Shown here in pieces: positions 7,244-13,631 of a stretch of DNA of 16,068 nt (its first letter is position 1; each line of letters starts with the position of its first letter). The DNA is from Chloroflexota bacterium. GTDB taxonomy: Bacteria; Chloroflexota; Dehalococcoidia; SM23-28-2; RBG-16-64-32. The stretch is from NCBI GenBank assembly GCA_022564695.1, contig JADFKX010000028.1, positions 1-16,068 of the forward strand, given 5' to 3'. Under the pieces are notes generated by a model, which searched no databases, was not told the DNA's origin, and worked only from the letters and a program-made list of their open reading frames with translations. A program made the translations under genes and the position numbers.

Positions 7244-8650
7244 CTATCCCCTGTACTGGAAGCGGCCGGCGATCTTGTCCTTGTTCAGCCGCTTGTTCAG
7301 GTGCAGCCCCTCCAGCGCAAACTCTACCGCTGAAGCGATGGCCGGCTTGCTCCGGCCCGCGCCCAGCTTCTCCGCCGCCACGTCCAACCCCTCCACCTGC
7401 TTCATTAGCTTGACGTAATCCGCTGAGGGCGTCTGATCGCCCACCTCCACCGCGTGGCCGGCCTTGAACTTGGCCACCACCGTCTCCAGCTCGGCCAGGC
7501 TGAAGTAGCGGTTGAACACCGCCAGCACGGCCCCTTGGATCAGACGGTCTATGATCTGCTCCTCGCGCCCCTCCTCAATCGTCTCAAACTCCAGCTTGCC
7601 GCTGATGGCGGGCACAAGGTAGGGCAGATCGCTTATGCGGGGTACTATCTGCTTCTCCTTGAGGCGGATCGCGCGGCGATAGGCGTTGGCCAGCAGCGCC
7701 TCGTAATCCGCGATAGAGGCGCGGACGGAGACCCCGGAGCGCTGGTTGATATCCGGGCTGCGGCGGGCCAGCCGTGTCACCTCCGCCACGATCTCTTTCA
7801 TGTAGGCCGGGACGTTGACCGGGAGATCATCGTCCTCCTCGAAGCGGGAGCGCTCCTGCTCCATGATCGCGATCTCCGCCTCCACGTTCTTCGGGTAGTG
7901 GGTGCGGATCTGGGCGCCGTAGCGGTCCTTGAGCGGCGTGATGATGCGGCCGCGGTTGGTGTAGTCCTCCGGATTGGCGGAGGCGACGACGAAGACGTCC
8001 AGCGGCAGGCGGATGCGGTAGCCGCGGATCTGCACATCGCGCTCCTCCATGATGTTGAGCAGCCCCACCTGGATGCGCTCAGCCATGTCCGGCAGCTCGT
8101 TGATGCAGAAGATGCCCCGGTTGTGCCTGGGGATCAGCCCGTAATGTATCGTCAGCTCGTCCGAGAGGTAGCGGCCCTCGGCCACCTTGATCGGGTCGAC
8201 CTCGCCGATGAGGTCGGCGATGGTGATGTCCGGCGTGGCCAGCTTCTCCCCGTAGCGGCGCTCGCGGTCCAGCCAGGCCAGCTCCGTGTCGTCACCCTCC
8301 TGATCGACGAGATCTCTACAGCGTTTGCATATCGGGTCGAACGGGTTATCGTTGATCTCGCAGCCCGCTATCGCCGGTATCTCTTCGTCCAGCAGCCCTG
8401 CCAGGGCGCGGATCACGCGCGATTTCGCCTGCCCGCGCTCCCCCAGAAAGATGATGTCCTGTCCGGACAGGAGGGCGTTCTCCAGGTGGGGGACGACCGT
8501 ATCCTCGAAGCCGACGATGCCCGGCAGGTGGTCTGACTGGCCTTTACGAATCCGCGCGATGAGGTTCTTGCGCATCTCCTGCTTGACGGTCAGGACCTTG
8601 TAGCCTGACTCGCGAAGCTGTCCAATCGTCGTCGGCTTCTTAGTTGCCAC
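7244..8650 (-). CDS. ChlI/MoxR-like AAA+ ATPase
   Basis: A 468-residue cytoplasmic AAA+ protein of the Mg-chelatase-I/MoxR clade, often mislabelled sigma-54-interacting regulator. Walker A is GERGQAKS (70-77). Walker B is GIFCINE (179-185), with Asn184 in place of the usual Asp, as I recall for this subfamily. Sensor 1 is VVASANPEDY (Asn226), and the putative arginine finger is in TPLKDRYGAQIRTHYP. Cys97, Cys108 and Cys111 (GCEINDNPFDPICKRC) could bind zinc. The C-terminal part holds the lid and an extra helical domain. It lacks the GAFTGA loop of true sigma-54 activators. Translation starts at GTG 8650, with GGGAGG 11 nt upstream. The gene is 50 bp from the VWA gene, and the two products are expected to form a complex. 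Confidence 0.93.
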   Translation of the reverse strand: MATKKPTTIGQLRESGYKVLTVKQEMRKNLIARIRKGQSDHLPGIVGFEDTVVPHLENALLSGQDIIFLGERGQAKSRVIRALAGLLDEEIPAIAGCEINDNPFDPICKRCRDLVDQEGDDTELAWLDRERRYGEKLATPDITIADLIGEVDPIKVAEGRYLSDELTIHYGLIPRHNRGIFCINELPDMAERIQVGLLNIMEERDVQIRGYRIRLPLDVFVVASANPEDYTNRGRIITPLKDRYGAQIRTHYPKNVEAEIAIMEQERSRFEEDDDLPVNVPAYMKEIVAEVTRLARRSPDINQRSGVSVRASIADYEALLANAYRRAIRLKEKQIVPRISDLPYLVPAISGKLEFETIEEGREEQIIDRLIQGAVLAVFNRYFSLAELETVVAKFKAGHAVEVGDQTPSADYVKLMKQVEGLDVAAEKLGAGRSKPAIASAVEFALEGLHLNKRLNKDKIAGRFQYRG

Positions 8651-8684
8651 TTTCTGCCAGCCTCCCTATATAGCTCTTTTGCCA

Positions 8685-8711
8685 GCGGCCCCGATTCATC
8701 TTCGGGGCCGC
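8685..8711 (-). terminator. Strong 10-bp GC hairpin after the AIR-synthase-like gene
   Basis: GCGGCCCCGA and TCGGGGCCGC form a perfect 10-bp stem with a 7-nt loop, starting 9 nt after the stop codon of the upstream minus-strand gene. No T-run follows on the minus strand (the next bases are TGGCAAAAGAG), so it is not a textbook intrinsic terminator. It may be a partial terminator, a 3'-end stabiliser or a processing site between this gene and the AAA+ gene. TATATA (8672-8667) just beyond it could be a -10 for the AAA+ operon, but I see no matching -35. Confidence 0.5.
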
Positions 8712-8719
8712 CGCGCTCG

Positions 8720-9805
8720 CTAGCCTGCCAGGAAGCGAGCTACCTCATCCCTGGCGAAACGGGGCACCTTCATGATTCGGGCGAGCCCGTCCATTATAAC
8801 CCCCGCCTCCCGCTTGACCATAGTACCGATCCGGCTCGCCCCGATTCCAGCCCCCGCTAGCGCCGCCAGCACCGTCCCACAGTCCTCCTCCGCCACGGCG
8901 ATGAGTAGCGCTCCCGAGGCCAGCAGCCCCAGCGGCTCCAGCGAGGCGGCGGAGCAGATCGCCTGCGTCTCCGGCAGAACCGTGATCGCCTTCTCCTGTA
9001 CAGACATCCCCAGCCCTGACGCCTCCGCCAGCTCGTAGAGAGCGGTGGCCAGGCCGCCTTCTGTTGGGTCGTGCATGGCGTGCACGGCGCCGCCGGCAGC
9101 GCGAACGGCGGCGCAGGCCGCCAGCGCCTCCGGCACCACGCTGATCCCAGGCTCGAAGATGTAGCGCCGCGCCGTCTCGATCGTCGCCTGCGGCACCCCC
9201 AACTGCGCCAGCCGCTCGCCCGCCTCGCGCGCTAGCACCGCCGTCCCCTCGATGGCGATCCCTTTAGTGAGGATGAGTGCGTCCCCCTCCCTGACGCCCG
9301 CGGGTTGCACTAGCGACTCCCTCTCCACCTCCCCCAGCATCGCCCCCACAACGATGGGGCGGCCCAGTCCGTGAGTGATCTCCGTGTGGCCTCCCACCAA
9401 CTCGATCTCCAGGCTCTCACACGCCTCCAGCAGCTGTCCGAACACCTGCGAGGCCTGCTCTTCCGGCGCGCCTTCCGGCAGCAGCACCGTGGCCAGGAAC
9501 CATGCCGGTCGCGCGCCCATGCAGGCTACGTCGTTAGCGTTCACGTGCACCGCGTACCAGCCGATGTGATCGCTGGCGAACGTCACAGGGTCGCTCTTGG
9601 CAACCAGCAGCCGCTCCCCGCCGGCGTCGATCACCGCGGCGTCGCGGCCGACCCCCGGCCCCAGGAGCACACGGGGGTCCCGGCGCTGGATCCGCGCCAG
9701 CAGCCGGGCCAGCAGTTCGTTGGGAAGCTTGCCGACATCCACCTTGCCCGCATCATTGGCCGCGCCGCCGCCGCTGTCAACCGTTGTTTCGCCCGCGCTC
9801 TGCAA
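8720..9805 (-). CDS. AIR synthase-related / HypE-like ATP-binding protein
   Basis: A 361-residue member of the PurM/HypE/ThiL/SelD superfamily, whose enzymes use ATP to activate a carbonyl or acyl oxygen. The glycine-rich GPGVGRDAAVI (49-59) is the first nucleotide/metal motif, KSDPVTF (70-76) the second. They are followed by VNANDVACMGARP (88-100), VGGHTEI (137-143) and, in the C-terminal half, MHDPTEGGLATALYELAEAS. It is not a canonical HypE. The protein ends DEVARFLAG, without the PRxC tail that carries the thiocarboxamide, and no hydrogenase genes are nearby. The start is uncertain: TTG 9805 gives a Gly/Ala-rich leader, and a GTG about 23 codons further in (before GKLPNELL) is an alternative. 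It is probably the first gene of the minus-strand run. True substrate unknown. Confidence 0.82.
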   Translation of the reverse strand: MQSAGETTVDSGGGAANDAGKVDVGKLPNELLARLLARIQRRDPRVLLGPGVGRDAAVIDAGGERLLVAKSDPVTFASDHIGWYAVHVNANDVACMGARPAWFLATVLLPEGAPEEQASQVFGQLLEACESLEIELVGGHTEITHGLGRPIVVGAMLGEVERESLVQPAGVREGDALILTKGIAIEGTAVLAREAGERLAQLGVPQATIETARRYIFEPGISVVPEALAACAAVRAAGGAVHAMHDPTEGGLATALYELAEASGLGMSVQEKAITVLPETQAICSAASLEPLGLLASGALLIAVAEEDCGTVLAALAGAGIGASRIGTMVKREAGVIMDGLARIMKVPRFARDEVARFLAG

Positions 9806-9810
9806 GCGGC

Positions 9811-9816
9811 TATACT
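9811..9816 (+). promoter_or_regulatory. -10 box (TATACT) for the DedA gene
   Basis: TATACT matches the -10 consensus at 5/6. There is no convincing -35 at the ideal distance; TTTCGC at 9787-9792 gives an 18-bp spacer. Start near 9823 would leave about 37 nt before the CTG proposed as DedA start. The box lies 6 bp upstream of the divergent gene's TTG, so the two promoters must overlap. Confidence 0.4.
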
Positions 9817-9859
9817 GGATTCACTGGGCGTCGCGGGGTTTTGAAAGGACGGGCCGGAG

Positions 9860-10522
9860 CTGTTCGGGATAGAAGACGCGCTGCTGGACGTAGCCGAATA
9901 TATCTACGACGTCATCGGCTGGCCCGGCGTAGTCTTTCTCATGGCCGTGGAGAGCGCGGCCATCCCCTTCCCCAGCGAGATCATCATGCCCCTGGCCGGC
10001 TGGCTGCTCATCAAAGATCGCGGCCTCGGCTTCGAGTGGCTGTTTCTAGCCGCCTTCTACGGTGCGCTCGGCAACACTATCGGCTCCATCGTCGCCTACT
10101 ACGTCGGCGCCTGGGGCGGCCGGCCTATGCTGGAGCGCTACGGCCGCTTCGTCTTCATCACCCGGCGGGAATTGGACTGGGCTGATCGCTGGTTCCGCCG
10201 CTACGGCGAACGGGCGGTGTTCATCAGCCGTCTGCTGCCGGTAATCCGCACCTTCATCAGCGTGCCCGCTGGGGTGGCCCGCATGAACATTCTGCGATTT
10301 TCCGCGCTCACCTTTGCTGGCTCCTACCCCTGGTCTTTTGGTCTGGCCTGGGGCGGCTACGCCCTGGGCGAGAACTGGGAACGCCTCAGCGACTGGTTTC
10401 GGCCGGTGGCCATACCTATCGCCGTCGCCGTCGTCCTGCTCATCGCGTTCTTCCTCTACCGGCGTATCCGCGAGGTGCTTCGTGAAACGCCCGCCGCCCT
10501 TTCGGGCGAAGATCAGCCCTGA
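9860..10522 (+). CDS. DedA family membrane protein (probable CTG start)
   Basis: DedA proteins are inner-membrane flippases or transporters linked to undecaprenyl-phosphate/phospholipid recycling and membrane homeostasis. Visible motifs are MAVESAAIPFPSEIIMPLAGWL (re-entrant loop), LGNTIGSIVAYYVGAWGGR, the signature FISRLLPVIRTFISVPAGVARM, and a last membrane helix before FFLYRRIREV. The first ATG (9941) falls inside the first hydrophobic segment. Twenty-seven upstream codons in the same frame read as a normal DedA N-terminus (FGIEDALLDVAEYIYDVIGWPGVVFL). That stretch has no ATG, GTG or TTG, and a TGA at 9842 closes the frame. CTG 9860, with AAGGA at 9845-9849 (10-nt spacing), is the best start and gives 220 residues. 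The next gene follows after 41 bp. Confidence 0.88.
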   Translation: MFGIEDALLDVAEYIYDVIGWPGVVFLMAVESAAIPFPSEIIMPLAGWLLIKDRGLGFEWLFLAAFYGALGNTIGSIVAYYVGAWGGRPMLERYGRFVFITRRELDWADRWFRRYGERAVFISRLLPVIRTFISVPAGVARMNILRFSALTFAGSYPWSFGLAWGGYALGENWERLSDWFRPVAIPIAVAVVLLIAFFLYRRIREVLRETPAALSGEDQP

Positions 10523-10563
10523 CGGGAATTAGCCCCGCTGGTGGTCTGGGCGTTCTAAACTGT

Positions 10564-12012
10564 ATGCGGCTGAAGCTTGAAGGGCGGAATCTGCGGGTAG
10601 CGGCTCCAATCCTCGTCGGGGCGGTGACGCTCATCGTGGGCGTCTTCGCCGCCTGCGGCGGAGGGGGCTCTGCCGGTACGCCAACGCCTAGCCCCACGCC
10701 TTCAGCGGCCATCTCCCCTCTCCCTGGCACGCTCACCCCTACACCGCTGCCCCCGATTGAGCCCTCCTCCTACCGCTTCCTCTACAGCGAATTCGGCGTG
10801 GAGCAGGATCTGATCTGGAGCATCGATCCGTCCAATCCCGCAGACCGTGTGCAGCTTGCGGCTGTCCCTCATGGAGCCGGTTGGGGCATCAAGCCCGCGC
10901 TCTCCCCGGATGGCAAAAAGATAGCCTACAACGCGATGTCTGACGGCGGTCTCTTCCCCAAGACGGACGCCGAGACACGCATCCTGGACCTGGAGTCGGG
11001 CGAGACGAAGCTCGTCGTCCAGGGGGTGGACCTCCTGACCGCGCCGAGCTGGTCCCCGGACGGCAGGCTCCTGTTCCTGCGACGTAACGCTGGCGAGGAC
11101 GTGACGATCATCCTGGTTCAGCTGTCCAAGCCCAAGGTGGAAGGCGAAGACGGGCAACGGACGAGAGACGGCGCAGAGGTAGACGAAGACGGGTACGTGG
11201 AGCTAGACCCGCCGCTCATACGCACCGTGCTCCGGCAGCACGAGAGCGACGTCTTCTCTTACATACCACTGGGTTTCGACCCCGAGGAAGCGACGATGTA
11301 CTTCGCCCATCTCCAGGGCGGGACGGAACTCGGCAGCTACCTGGGCCGGTACGCTCCCGCCACCGGCGAGGCTGTGGCCACTGCCACCGCCATCGTAGAG
11401 GCAACAGCGACCGCCCAGGCCGCCACCCCGGAGCCCTCTCCCACCCTCGCGCCTTCCCCCTCACCGTCGCCCTCCCTCTCCCCGACGCCCTTGCCCGTGC
11501 TCCCCGGAGACATCTTCCTCTTCCTCAGCGACCAGCTAGTCCGTGTGTATTCCCTCTCTCCGGACGCCTCCCGGATCGCCTTCCCGGTCCAGGGCTTTGT
11601 GGAGGGCGAGCCCGTAACGCGGACTCACATCGCGGACATCAAGGGGAAAGACGTCTCACTCCTGCCCTCTCCGGAGGGGCTTTCGGCCGGCGATCAGCTC
11701 AGCCCCATCTGGCATCCGGATGGAGACAAGGTCAGCTTCGGACAGCTCCCCAGCGGCGTCGATCCAGGCCGCGTGGCGATCGTGCCGCTGGACGGAAGCG
11801 AGGCGACGTCCCTGCCGCCGCCGGAGCAGGGCTTCGACCAACCTCTGATCTGGTCGCCGGACGGCAAGTTCCTGGCGGTCAGCTCCTTCACGGGCGCGTC
11901 TATCGGCAACCCTGGTCTATCGCGCCTGGTCTTCGTCTCCCCGGCGGGGCAACGCCCGGCCGCTCCCGAGGGGGCTGAGTTCGAGCCGATTGGATGGGTG
12001 ATCAAGGAGTGA
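10564..12012 (+). CDS. Lipoprotein with TolB-like (PD40) beta-propeller repeats and Pro/Thr-rich linkers
   Basis: A 482-residue exported lipoprotein. Residues 11-30 are a hydrophobic signal segment ending FAAC with lipobox Cys31, then GGGG. A first Pro/Thr/Ser linker spans about 39-64. PD40/WD40-like strands are seen at 111-123 (PALSPDGKKIAYN), 161-173 (PSWSPDGRLLFLR), 328-341, 381-393 (PIWHPDGDKVSFG) and 428-441 (LIWSPDGKFLAVSS). A second Ala/Thr/Pro/Ser-rich insert (about 270-314) splits the propeller into halves. Such domains usually bind proteins or ligands at the cell surface; no catalytic motif is seen. No clear ribosome-binding site precedes the ATG at 10564. The gene lies 41 bp after dedA and could be co-transcribed with it. 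Function unassigned. Confidence 0.85.
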   Translation: MRLKLEGRNLRVAAPILVGAVTLIVGVFAACGGGGSAGTPTPSPTPSAAISPLPGTLTPTPLPPIEPSSYRFLYSEFGVEQDLIWSIDPSNPADRVQLAAVPHGAGWGIKPALSPDGKKIAYNAMSDGGLFPKTDAETRILDLESGETKLVVQGVDLLTAPSWSPDGRLLFLRRNAGEDVTIILVQLSKPKVEGEDGQRTRDGAEVDEDGYVELDPPLIRTVLRQHESDVFSYIPLGFDPEEATMYFAHLQGGTELGSYLGRYAPATGEAVATATAIVEATATAQAATPEPSPTLAPSPSPSPSLSPTPLPVLPGDIFLFLSDQLVRVYSLSPDASRIAFPVQGFVEGEPVTRTHIADIKGKDVSLLPSPEGLSAGDQLSPIWHPDGDKVSFGQLPSGVDPGRVAIVPLDGSEATSLPPPEQGFDQPLIWSPDGKFLAVSSFTGASIGNPGLSRLVFVSPAGQRPAAPEGAEFEPIGWVIKE

Positions 12013-12051
12013 TCCTGCGCCCGCTGTCAGCCGAGGCCAGGGCAAAGCTTA

Positions 12052-12060
12052 TGGTATACT
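12052..12060 (+). promoter_or_regulatory. Extended -10 promoter of the DUF6391 gene
   Basis: TGGTATACT is an extended -10 (TGn plus TATACT, 5/6). No -35 is seen at the normal distance, as is typical for extended -10 promoters. Start near 12067 would fall at the GGAGG Shine-Dalgarno (12068-12072), giving a very short leader before the ATG at 12078. Confidence 0.5.
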
Positions 12061-12077
12061 CGCTACCGGAGGATTAA

Positions 12078-12572
12078 ATGCTAAAACGAGTAATCAATGC
12101 AGTGCGCCGCAACCACGCCCTGGAGCATGCAACCATCAGCATCCTCCTCAGCCGGCATGGGCCCTACGTACGGATAGTAGGCCGTGCGGCGACCGATGGC
12201 TTCTACATCTACGGCGATATCCCCACCGAGAAGCTGAAGGAGTTCGCCCACGAGGGGCTGGAGCGTCTTCAGCGCGGAGAGTCTCATCTGGCCGTGTCTC
12301 CACTTTGCGGTACCAATCTGGCCGTCGCCGGTGTCCTTGCCGGCCTCGCCTCCCTGTTCGCAATGGGGGGCCGAAACAGGCTCCAGGGGATCCCCGGCGC
12401 CATCATGGCGGCGATGCTCGCCGTAATCGCGGCACAGCCCTTGGGCCGCCTGGTGCAGAAGCACGTCACCACCTCGCCGGAGCTGGACGGCATACGCATC
12501 GTCTCCGTAGAGCCGATGGGTAGACGTTTTCCGCGGCTCCACAAAGTGCGCACCGCGTCCGTGCCGGCCTAG
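12078..12572 (+). CDS. DUF6391 family membrane protein
   Basis: A 164-residue protein of unknown function that I recognise as DUF6391-like. The N-terminal motif RRNHALEHATISIL (11-22) has two His and a Glu in H-x3-H spacing that could bind a metal. A second conserved block is SPLCGTNLAVAGVLAGLASL (74-93), with Cys77 just before the first membrane helix (about 79-96). A second hydrophobic helix follows (about 104-125). The C-terminal RLHKVRTA (153-160) resembles the family's ending. GGAGG lies 5 nt upstream of the ATG, so the start is secure. It lies between the lipoprotein and a tRNA gene, with its own extended -10 promoter. No enzymatic role should be inferred beyond the possible metal site. 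Confidence 0.82.
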   Translation: MLKRVINAVRRNHALEHATISILLSRHGPYVRIVGRAATDGFYIYGDIPTEKLKEFAHEGLERLQRGESHLAVSPLCGTNLAVAGVLAGLASLFAMGGRNRLQGIPGAIMAAMLAVIAAQPLGRLVQKHVTTSPELDGIRIVSVEPMGRRFPRLHKVRTASVPA

Positions 12573-12573
12573 C

Positions 12574-12602
12574 TTGACCTGCCGCGCACGGCGGCTCACA
12601 AT
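12574..12602 (+). promoter_or_regulatory. Promoter of tRNA-Arg
   Basis: TTGACC (12574-12579), a 17-bp spacer and CACAAT (12597-12602) form a good sigma-70-type promoter. Start is predicted about 12609, 4 nt before the mature tRNA. The -35 begins 2 bp after the stop codon of the DUF6391 gene. Confidence 0.6.
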
Positions 12603-12612
12603 CCCATTGGCT

Positions 12613-12689
<77 letters not shown>

Positions 12690-12746
12690 GCCTATCTGAG
12701 GCTATTGACGGTTAGCCGGTGAGCGTTTCCAGGGGGTCGTCGGCGC

Positions 12747-13412
12747 TCATAGCCGGGCCAGACCTCGGGCGCCGCGGAAGACGGCGTCTAGCATCTCCTC
12801 CGTGAGCCGTCCCGTGAACGTATTCTGCTGGCTGGGATGGTAAGAGCAGAGCACGATGCGCCCGTCGGGCAGGCGGGCCTCTACTCCGTGGCCGAAACGG
12901 GGCCGGGGCCGCAGGCCGGTCAGGCGCGACACGGCTTGGTAGGCGAATCCCCCCAGCGGCACGATCACTCGTGCGTCTCTGAGCAGCGCCAGCTCCCGTT
13001 CCAGGTAGGGCAGGCAGGCGTCGCGCTCCTCCGTAGTGGGCTTATTGCCGGGCGGAGCGCAGCGCACCGCCGCGGTGACGTAGGCGCCCTTCAGGCGGAG
13101 GCCGTCGTCGCGATGGTCGCTGTTCGGCTGGTTGGCGTAGCCGGCGCGGTAGAGCGCCCGATACAGCCAATCGCCCGAGCGGTCGCCTGTGAACACCCGC
13201 CCCGTCCGGTTGCCGCCGTGGGCCGCCGGGGCCAGCCCTACCACCACCAGCTCCGCCCGGGGATCACCGAAGCCCGGCAGCGGCCGGCCCCAGTATTCCC
13301 AGTCCCTGAAGGCCGCTCGCTTCTCGGACGCCATCTGCTCCCGCCAGCTCACCAGCCGGGGACACTTCCGACACTGGACAATCTCATCGCTGAGCCGCTC
13401 GAAGGAGTCCAC
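12747..13412 (-). CDS. Family 5 uracil-DNA glycosylase (UdgB type)
   Basis: A 221-residue base-excision-repair enzyme that removes uracil, and often hypoxanthine, from DNA. The family-5 signature is clear: motif A VVVGLAPAAHGGNRTGRVFTGD (57-77), which lacks the polar catalytic residue of families 1-4, and the C-terminal SYHPSQQNTFTGRL (190-203) with His192. Four cysteines, Cys14 and Cys17 (CRKC), Cys118 and Cys133, are placed to hold the 4Fe-4S cluster. The start is fixed: a TGA lies six codons upstream of GTG 13412 and no other start codon intervenes. The GGGGAG Shine-Dalgarno-like run directly touches the GTG, which is too close for normal use. A TACACT -10 (13424-13419) ends 6 bp before it, suggesting a leaderless transcript. 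Confidence 0.95.
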   Translation of the reverse strand: MDSFERLSDEIVQCRKCPRLVSWREQMASEKRAAFRDWEYWGRPLPGFGDPRAELVVVGLAPAAHGGNRTGRVFTGDRSGDWLYRALYRAGYANQPNSDHRDDGLRLKGAYVTAAVRCAPPGNKPTTEERDACLPYLERELALLRDARVIVPLGGFAYQAVSRLTGLRPRPRFGHGVEARLPDGRIVLCSYHPSQQNTFTGRLTEEMLDAVFRGARGLARL

Positions 13413-13418
13413 CTCCCC

Positions 13419-13424
13419 AGTGTA
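13419..13424 (-). promoter_or_regulatory. -10 box (TACACT) placed for a leaderless udgB mRNA
   Basis: On the minus strand TACACT matches TATAAT at 4/6 and ends 6 bp before the GTG start of the uracil-DNA glycosylase gene. No good -35 is seen 16-18 bp further upstream (TTCCTG is the closest). It is supported mainly by the fixed start codon and the unusable Shine-Dalgarno spacing. Confidence 0.35.
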
Positions 13425-13544
13425 GCGTCAGACGCCTCCGTCAGGAACGCTTTTCGGGCTTGGCAATGGCCCCCTGGCTTTCGCTCCGCCAACGGTTCGA
13501 TATAGAAAATGAGTACACTTCGTTGGCCTCTGCGCCGGTGTAGG

Positions 13545-13553
13545 TGGTAAAAT
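13545..13553 (+). promoter_or_regulatory. Extended -10 promoter of the glutamine synthetase-family gene
   Basis: TGGTAAAAT is an extended -10 (TGn plus TAAAAT). TTGGCC at 13523-13528 lies 19 bp upstream as a weak -35. Start near 13560 leaves a leader of about 70 nt, which contains the inverted repeats annotated at 13554-13597. Confidence 0.5.
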
Positions 13554-13597
13554 CCTGCCTGCTGGCACGTGTGCGCCTTTGCGTAGGCAGGCCTGCC
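13554..13597 (+). repeat. Overlapping inverted repeats in the leader of the GS-family gene
   Basis: CCTGCCT (13554-13560) is the exact reverse complement of AGGCAGG (13585-13591). The latter also forms half of the perfect 12-bp palindrome GGCAGGCCTGCC (13586-13597). The middle element can thus pair with either flank. They could be a mutually exclusive RNA switch, an operator, or chance in GC-rich DNA. Confidence 0.4.
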
Positions 13598-13631
13598 ACT
13601 GAGCCCTAATCGCCCTATCTGGGAGGCCCCG

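Noticed and set aside
6321..7418. A 365-codon open frame antisense to the VWA gene and the end of the AAA+ gene
   Set aside because: Low-complexity Leu/His/Gln/Val translation spanning two real genes on the other strand; codon bias artefact.
7454..8536. A 360-codon open frame antisense to the AAA+ gene
   Set aside because: The opposite strand carries complete Walker A, Walker B and sensor motifs; this frame shows none.
8648..8650. The AAA+ protein as a sigma-54-dependent regulator
   Set aside because: No GAFTGA loop, receiver domain or helix-turn-helix; the motifs fit ChlI/MoxR-type ATPases.
10495..10508. CGCCC-TTTC-GGGCG hairpin as a DedA terminator
   Set aside because: It lies inside the last codons, has only a 5-bp stem and is not followed by a T-run.
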